Below are positions 7,390 through 10,206 of a DNA stretch of 10,206 nucleotides, one piece after another. Where the stretch lies: positions 1 through 10,206 of the forward strand of contig CAOMFZ010000071.1 of the NCBI GenBank assembly GCA_948482415.1, written 5' to 3'. Every line of letters begins with the position of its first letter. The stretch's first letter is position 1. Source of the DNA: an uncultured Mailhella sp. (GTDB lineage: Bacteria > Desulfobacterota > Desulfovibrionia > Desulfovibrionales > Desulfovibrionaceae). The notes beneath the pieces are model-generated. The model did not search any database. It was not told where the DNA came from and was given only the letters and a program-made list of their open reading frames with translations. Both the position numbers and the translations under genes were made by a program.

Positions 7390-7405
7390 AGCATATTTTA
7401 TGCCA
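7390..7405 (-). promoter_or_regulatory. Sigma-54 (-24/-12) promoter of the catabolic operon
   Basis: The minus strand reads TGGCAT-AAAAT-ATGCT. The invariant GG and GC are exactly 12 bases apart, as sigma-54 requires, and it closely follows the consensus TGGCAC-N5-TTGCA, with T runs on both sides. The predicted transcription start is near 7379, giving a leader of about 30 bases with a good ribosome site. The divergent gene encodes a sigma-54 activator with a GAFTGA motif, which supports the call independently. Confidence 0.85.
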
Positions 7406-7478
7406 AAATATTTTTCAGTGTATTTTCAGTATGTTATTCAAGATTATTGTGAAGCAGACAATAAATACGAGCACAAAA

Positions 7479-7497
7479 GTGTAATATAAGTTTACAC
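7479..7497. promoter_or_regulatory. Activator palindrome 1 (proximal upstream activating site)
   Basis: A perfect palindrome GTGTAA-N7-TTACAC centred at 7488, about 109 bases upstream of the predicted operon start. This is a normal distance for a sigma-54 enhancer. The same arms and spacing recur at 7569-7587 and, shorter, at 7588-7604. Confidence 0.75.
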
Positions 7498-7548
7498 TAA
7501 ATTTCTTTCCCAAAACTAAACTGCCCGGATTTCCCCTCTCTTCCTGGC

Positions 7549-7578
7549 TTGACAGCTCCTGCAATGAAGTGTAATAAA
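7549..7578 (+). promoter_or_regulatory. Possible sigma-70 promoter of the activator gene
   Basis: A perfect -35 TTGACA (7549-7554) is followed after 18 bases by AATAAA (7573-7578), a 4/6 match to the -10 consensus with an upstream TG. The start would be near 7585, giving a 36-base leader. The -10 lies inside palindrome 2, which suggests autorepression. Confidence 0.5.
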
Positions 7579-7587
7579 ACTTTACAC
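7569..7587. promoter_or_regulatory. Activator palindrome 2 (distal site, overlaps activator promoter)
   Basis: A perfect palindrome GTGTAA-N7-TTACAC centred at 7578, exactly 90 bases from palindrome 1 and with identical arms. It is about 199 bases upstream of the operon start and overlaps the -10 and start site predicted for the activator gene. Confidence 0.75.
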
Positions 7588-7604
7588 TGTAATATTTTAT
7601 TACA
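7588..7604. promoter_or_regulatory. Activator palindrome 3 (adjacent to site 2)
   Basis: TGTAA-N7-TTACA centred at 7596, directly abutting palindrome 2. It has the same arms and spacer length but five matched bases per arm instead of six. It lies in the predicted leader of the activator gene, ending 16 bases before its ATG. Confidence 0.6.
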
Positions 7605-7620
7605 AAAAAGAGAAAATACC

Positions 7621-9519
7621 ATGTCAATTTTACCTAAAAATTTACTGGATATGGAACTGTCCATTCTTTCTTCACACCATCGCTCAAAAAAATATCATGT
7701 TGACCCAAATATTAAAAAAGCTCCGGAATCCTCACGGCTTACGCAAAAAGAATTAAAAAAGCGCATAGAAGACCAAATAACATTTTTTACCATTGGAAAA
7801 GAACAAATTGATAAATTATACAATCTCCTGCAGGGAACAGGATTTTGTATGGCATTGGCAGATAAGGACGGCTATATACTCTATATTGTCGGCGATGCAG
7901 ACCTTGAAGAACATTTCAAAAAAAGAAACTGCGTTCCCGGTTACCGCTGGACAGAAAGAGACTTGGGAACATGCGCCATCGGACTTGTCCTTGCAGACCA
8001 AAAACCTGTTTATATTCCCGGCAATCAAATGTATTCCATGCTGGCACAAAATATCAGCAACTCAGGCGCCCCTGTTTTCGACATAGACGGCTCCCTTCTG
8101 GGCGTTATATCTCTCAGCGGTTATACGGAAAAAATGCATATCCATACCTTAGGGCTTGTCTGTCAGGCAGCAGAAGCTGTTACTTCGCATTTACAGGAAC
8201 AGCTCCATTCCAAAGAACTGGCAATTAAAAATAAATATATGTCCGCACTGCTTGAAGCAGGGACAAAAGGCATTGTCACCATTGACCCAAACGGCTGTAT
8301 CGTCCAAACCAATAAAAAAGCCCGCACCATGCTTGAATTGGATAAAGACTGTATAGGAAAACCGTTTTCCTCGCTCACAAAAATAAATTTCAATTTTGAA
8401 CAGGTGCTGCATAAAGGAAAAAGTTTTCTTGCGCGGGAAATCAAAATAAATAAAGGCAATGGATTTTTAGCCCTTGACCCGGTTGTTATGAAAAACGGCG
8501 AAATTGTCGGCGCAATTCTTACCATTACCGAACAAAAAGAAATTATGCAGCTAGCCATAGAAATGACCGGAGCAAAAGCCCATTTCACTTTTGATGCAAT
8601 TATCGGCAAAAATCCAAAGCTCACAGAAGCTGTCGAAATTGCAAAAATTGCCGCGAAAAACACTGCTTCCCTGCTTATTTGCGGCGAAACAGGAACGGGG
8701 AAAGAACTGTTTGCTCAGGCTATTCACAATGCCAGCAACAGAAGCGACAGACCCTTTGTTGCCCTGAACTGCGGAGCCATTCCCAGTGAACTTTTAGAAA
8801 GCGAGCTTTTTGGCTATGAAGAAGGTGCTTTCACGGGTGCGCAAAAAGGCGGCAGACCGGGAAAACTGGAGCTTGCGGATACAGGAACACTTTTTCTCGA
8901 TGAAATCGGCGATATGCCTTTCAATATGCAGGTAAAACTGCTGCGTGCCCTGCAAACAGGGGAAATCCTGCGTGTGGGCGGCATAAAAACAATTCCTGTT
9001 GATATTCGCATTATTTCAGCCACAAACAAAAATTTAAAACAGGAAATTGAAAAGGAATGTTTCAGACCGGATTTATTTTACCGTATCACAACACTTTCTA
9101 TTCTTATTCCTCCGCTCAGGGAAAGAAAAGACGATATTCCTTTCCTTGTTAATTACTTTTTTAAACGCTTTGGAAATCTCGACAGTCACAAATGTCTTGA
9201 TGAAAAAATCCAAACGCTGATTATGAATTATTCCTGGCCCGGAAATGTGCGCCAATTAGAAAGTGCGATTGAAAGGGCAATACATCTGGCTGACGGCAAA
9301 ACCATAAAAGCGGAACATTTTGGCATTGAAACAGCAAACAGCAATATTGTGTCATCAGAAAATATGACACTTGATGAAATGGAGAAAAAAATCATTGCAG
9401 AATGTCTTGAAAAAAATCAGAATAACATAAGCAGCTGTGCAAAAATTTTAGGCATCAGCCGTCCAACTTTGTATCGCAAATTAGAAAAATACAATATTCC
9501 CTATTCAAAAAACAGTTAA
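7621..9519 (+). CDS. Sigma-54-dependent transcriptional activator, AcoR type (GAF-PAS-AAA+-Fis HTH)
   Basis: Activator of 632 residues. The N-terminus (about 20-50, RSKKYHVDPN) resembles AcoR-type regulators. A GAF-like sensor spans about 60-195 and a PAS-like segment about 206-310. The AAA+ domain spans about 325-550, with Walker A GETGTGKE (355-362), the sigma-54-contacting GAFTGA loop (402-407), Walker B TLFLDEIGD (423-431), FRPDLFYR (481-488) and WPGNVRQL (539-546). A Fis-type helix-turn-helix (about 590-624) ends the protein. There is no receiver domain, so it probably senses a small molecule directly. ATG 7621 is preferred. A TTG at 7549 in the same frame would add 24 residues unlike the family and coincides with the -35 box. 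The ribosome site is weak (AAGAGA). It is divergent from the operon and very likely its regulator. Confidence 0.94.
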   Translation: MSILPKNLLDMELSILSSHHRSKKYHVDPNIKKAPESSRLTQKELKKRIEDQITFFTIGKEQIDKLYNLLQGTGFCMALADKDGYILYIVGDADLEEHFKKRNCVPGYRWTERDLGTCAIGLVLADQKPVYIPGNQMYSMLAQNISNSGAPVFDIDGSLLGVISLSGYTEKMHIHTLGLVCQAAEAVTSHLQEQLHSKELAIKNKYMSALLEAGTKGIVTIDPNGCIVQTNKKARTMLELDKDCIGKPFSSLTKINFNFEQVLHKGKSFLAREIKINKGNGFLALDPVVMKNGEIVGAILTITEQKEIMQLAIEMTGAKAHFTFDAIIGKNPKLTEAVEIAKIAAKNTASLLICGETGTGKELFAQAIHNASNRSDRPFVALNCGAIPSELLESELFGYEEGAFTGAQKGGRPGKLELADTGTLFLDEIGDMPFNMQVKLLRALQTGEILRVGGIKTIPVDIRIISATNKNLKQEIEKECFRPDLFYRITTLSILIPPLRERKDDIPFLVNYFFKRFGNLDSHKCLDEKIQTLIMNYSWPGNVRQLESAIERAIHLADGKTIKAEHFGIETANSNIVSSENMTLDEMEKKIIAECLEKNQNNISSCAKILGISRPTLYRKLEKYNIPYSKNS

Positions 9520-9528
9520 AATATTTTT

Positions 9529-9553
9529 GCATACGTCAGATTTTGACGTATGC
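9529..9553 (+). terminator. Hairpin after the activator gene, probable terminator
   Basis: A perfect 10-bp stem GCATACGTCA/TGACGTATGC with a 5-base loop begins 9 bases after the stop codon. The following CTCCTTT is a poor U-tract, so termination may be partial or Rho-assisted. Confidence 0.5.
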
Positions 9554-9725
9554 CTCCTTTACAATCATCTCATAACAATAAATTATTTTGTGAGGTGACC
9601 TGTGTTTTTTAATCTTTGCAGTACACTTTTCTGGCAAACCAATTTAACCATTGTATCCCGTTATGAAATTTTTTCACTTTTAGAATATTTTGTGCAATAA
9701 TCTTTTCAAAATATGAAAAATTTGC
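9554..9725. other. Intergenic region without a convincing gene
   Basis: AT-rich sequence between the activator hairpin and the promoter of the small membrane protein. The only coding candidate is a 32-codon GTG-started frame at 9602-9700 on the plus strand. GAGGTG lies just upstream, but there is no recognisable protein feature. A minus-strand frame through here looks accidental. No tRNA or repeat was seen. Confidence 0.4.
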
Positions 9726-9754
9726 TTGACCACGGTGTAAATTTAAGCCATTAT
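9726..9754 (+). promoter_or_regulatory. Possible sigma-70 promoter for the 46-residue protein
   Basis: TTGACC (9726-9731), a 17-base spacer and CATTAT (9749-9754) match the sigma-70 consensus at 5/6 and 4/6. The start would be near 9761, about 46 bases before the ATG. AT-rich sequence makes chance matches common. Confidence 0.4.
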
Positions 9755-9806
9755 ACCTTGTTCTTTGTGTGCCATACCCTCGCATAAAGAATAAAAGGAG
9801 GTCAAC

Positions 9807-9947
9807 ATGTTCGGACAACTTATGGAAAATGTTATGCACTCAACTCCTCAAGGTGTTCTTGGGGTGAGCCTTATTTTCATTTATTTTGCCATCATGTTAG
9901 CCGCTATCGTTTATAGAATAAAAAAAGGTGAACACGTTCACCACTAA
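9807..9947 (+). CDS. Small single-span membrane protein of unknown function (46 residues)
   Basis: A complete small gene with an excellent ribosome site, AAAGGAGGTC at 9794-9803, which matches the 16S anti-Shine-Dalgarno almost fully. The product has a short polar N-terminus (MFGQLMENVMHSTPQG), one strongly hydrophobic span at about residues 17-36 (VLGVSLIFIYFAIMLAAIVY) and a basic, His-rich tail RIKKGEHVHH. The positive tail after the span predicts N-out/C-in orientation. I do not recognise the family. Single-span proteins of this size are often accessory subunits of larger membrane complexes, but no partner is encoded nearby. It has its own likely promoter and precedes rplU by 174 bases, so co-transcription with rplU is possible but not shown. 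Confidence 0.7.
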   Translation: MFGQLMENVMHSTPQGVLGVSLIFIYFAIMLAAIVYRIKKGEHVHH

Positions 9948-10065
9948 GCCATTTTTAGCGTTGCCGTAAGTTACCCCGTACACCAAGCTTATGGCGATTA
10001 TAAAAATACTTCATGCTTGCATGAATAAATTACTTTTCTAATGACGAAAAAAGAGAAAATAATTC

Positions 10066-10094
10066 TTGACTTTTTTCTATTGTCACGCTATTTT
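10066..10094 (+). promoter_or_regulatory. Probable sigma-70 promoter of rplU
   Basis: TTGACT (10066-10071), a 17-base spacer and TATTTT (10089-10094). The predicted start is near 10101, leaving a short leader with the GGAGG ribosome site at 10112-10116. A strong vegetative promoter is expected for a ribosomal protein operon. Confidence 0.6.
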
Positions 10095-10121
10095 TTCTTT
10101 CTCTTTTTTTCGGAGGTTTGA

Positions 10122-10206
10122 ATGTACGCTATTATCGAAACTTGCGGAAAACAATTCCGTGTTCAAGAAGGCAATAAAATTGTTATTGACAGACTTGCTG
10201 CTGAAA
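10122..10206 (+). CDS. rplU: 50S ribosomal protein L21, N-terminal part (cut by window end)
   Basis: The first 28 codons are present and the gene runs off the window. The N-terminus MYAIIETCGKQFRVQEGNK has the L21 pattern Y-A-(I/V)-x3-G-K-Q-x-R-V near the start, in this large-subunit protein that binds 23S rRNA. CGGAGG lies five to six bases upstream of the ATG. Residue 8 is Cys where most L21 proteins known to me have Gly before GKQ. In many bacteria rplU is followed by rpmA and obgE, which would lie beyond the window. Confidence 0.92.
   Translation, partial: MYAIIETCGKQFRVQEGNKIVIDRLAAE

Noticed and set aside
7436..7448. IHF-like site between the sigma-54 promoter and palindrome 1
   Set aside because: The ATTCAA core and its 3' part each mismatch the IHF consensus. 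In such AT-rich DNA the match is not meaningful.
7545..7563. TGGC...TGCA resembling a sigma-54 promoter for the activator
   Set aside because: The GG and GC are 15 bases apart, not 12, so sigma-54 could not use it.
7549..7620. TTG start giving a 24-residue longer activator
   Set aside because: The extension does not look like AcoR-type N-termini, it coincides with a perfect -35 box and it crosses two palindromes. ATG 7621 is more likely.
7415..7627. Minus-strand 70-codon frame in the control region
   Set aside because: It covers all three palindromes and the predicted promoter of the activator gene, and has no family features.
8163..8663. Minus-strand 166-codon frame inside the activator gene
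   Set aside because: It lies entirely antisense to a well-supported coding region and has no recognisable domain.
9759..9774. TGGCAC on the minus strand as a second -24 element
   Set aside because: The -12 GC is missing (GAACA instead of TTGCA) and it would point away from any gene in need of a promoter.
9609..9839. Minus-strand 76-codon frame
   Set aside because: It overlaps the promoter, ribosome site and start of the convincing 46-residue gene in antisense and shows no protein family features.

Overview
The window is AT-rich DNA from a Gram-negative bacterium. Evidence for this is a sigma-54 activator with a matching -24/-12 promoter, and a tripartite tricarboxylate transporter (TTT) with a periplasmic binding protein. 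Low GC, an AcoR-type activator, a TTT system and an rplU neighbourhood would fit a low-GC member of the Desulfovibrionaceae. That placement is a guess from gene style, not something the sequence proves.

Layout. Positions 1-395 are non-coding and hold two tandem, related inverted-repeat elements whose stems are kept by compensatory changes. Positions 396-7349 are one tightly packed eight-gene operon on the minus strand. In transcription order it encodes an Asp/Glu racemase-family protein, TctB, TctA, TctC, a RidA-family protein, an FAD-dependent D-amino-acid/opine dehydrogenase-like subunit, a small [2Fe-2S] protein, and an FAD/[2Fe-2S] subunit like HcnB/OoxA. Positions 7350-7620 form a divergent control region. 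Positions 7621-9519 (+) encode a GAF-PAS-AAA+-Fis activator of the AcoR type. After a hairpin come a 46-residue single-span membrane protein (9807-9947) and the start of rplU (ribosomal protein L21, from 10122).

How the parts fit. The operon has a well-spaced -24/-12 promoter (TGGCAT-N5-ATGCT, minus strand, 7390-7405), about 40 bases upstream of its first start codon. Three copies of the palindrome TGTAA-N7-TTACA lie about 109, 199 and 217 bases upstream of the predicted operon start. The two distal copies also cover the likely -10 region and start site of the activator gene. The simplest model is that the activator binds these sites, switches on the operon with sigma-54 RNA polymerase when its GAF domain detects a small molecule, and represses its own gene.

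The operon looks like a complete uptake-and-oxidation module for an amino-acid-like carboxylate. TctC captures it, TctAB imports it, the racemase may adjust its stereochemistry, the three-subunit flavo-iron-sulphur dehydrogenase oxidises it to an imine, and RidA hydrolyses the imine to a carbonyl compound and ammonia. The substrate is not known. D-amino acids, hydroxyproline isomers and opines are the best candidates from known relatives.
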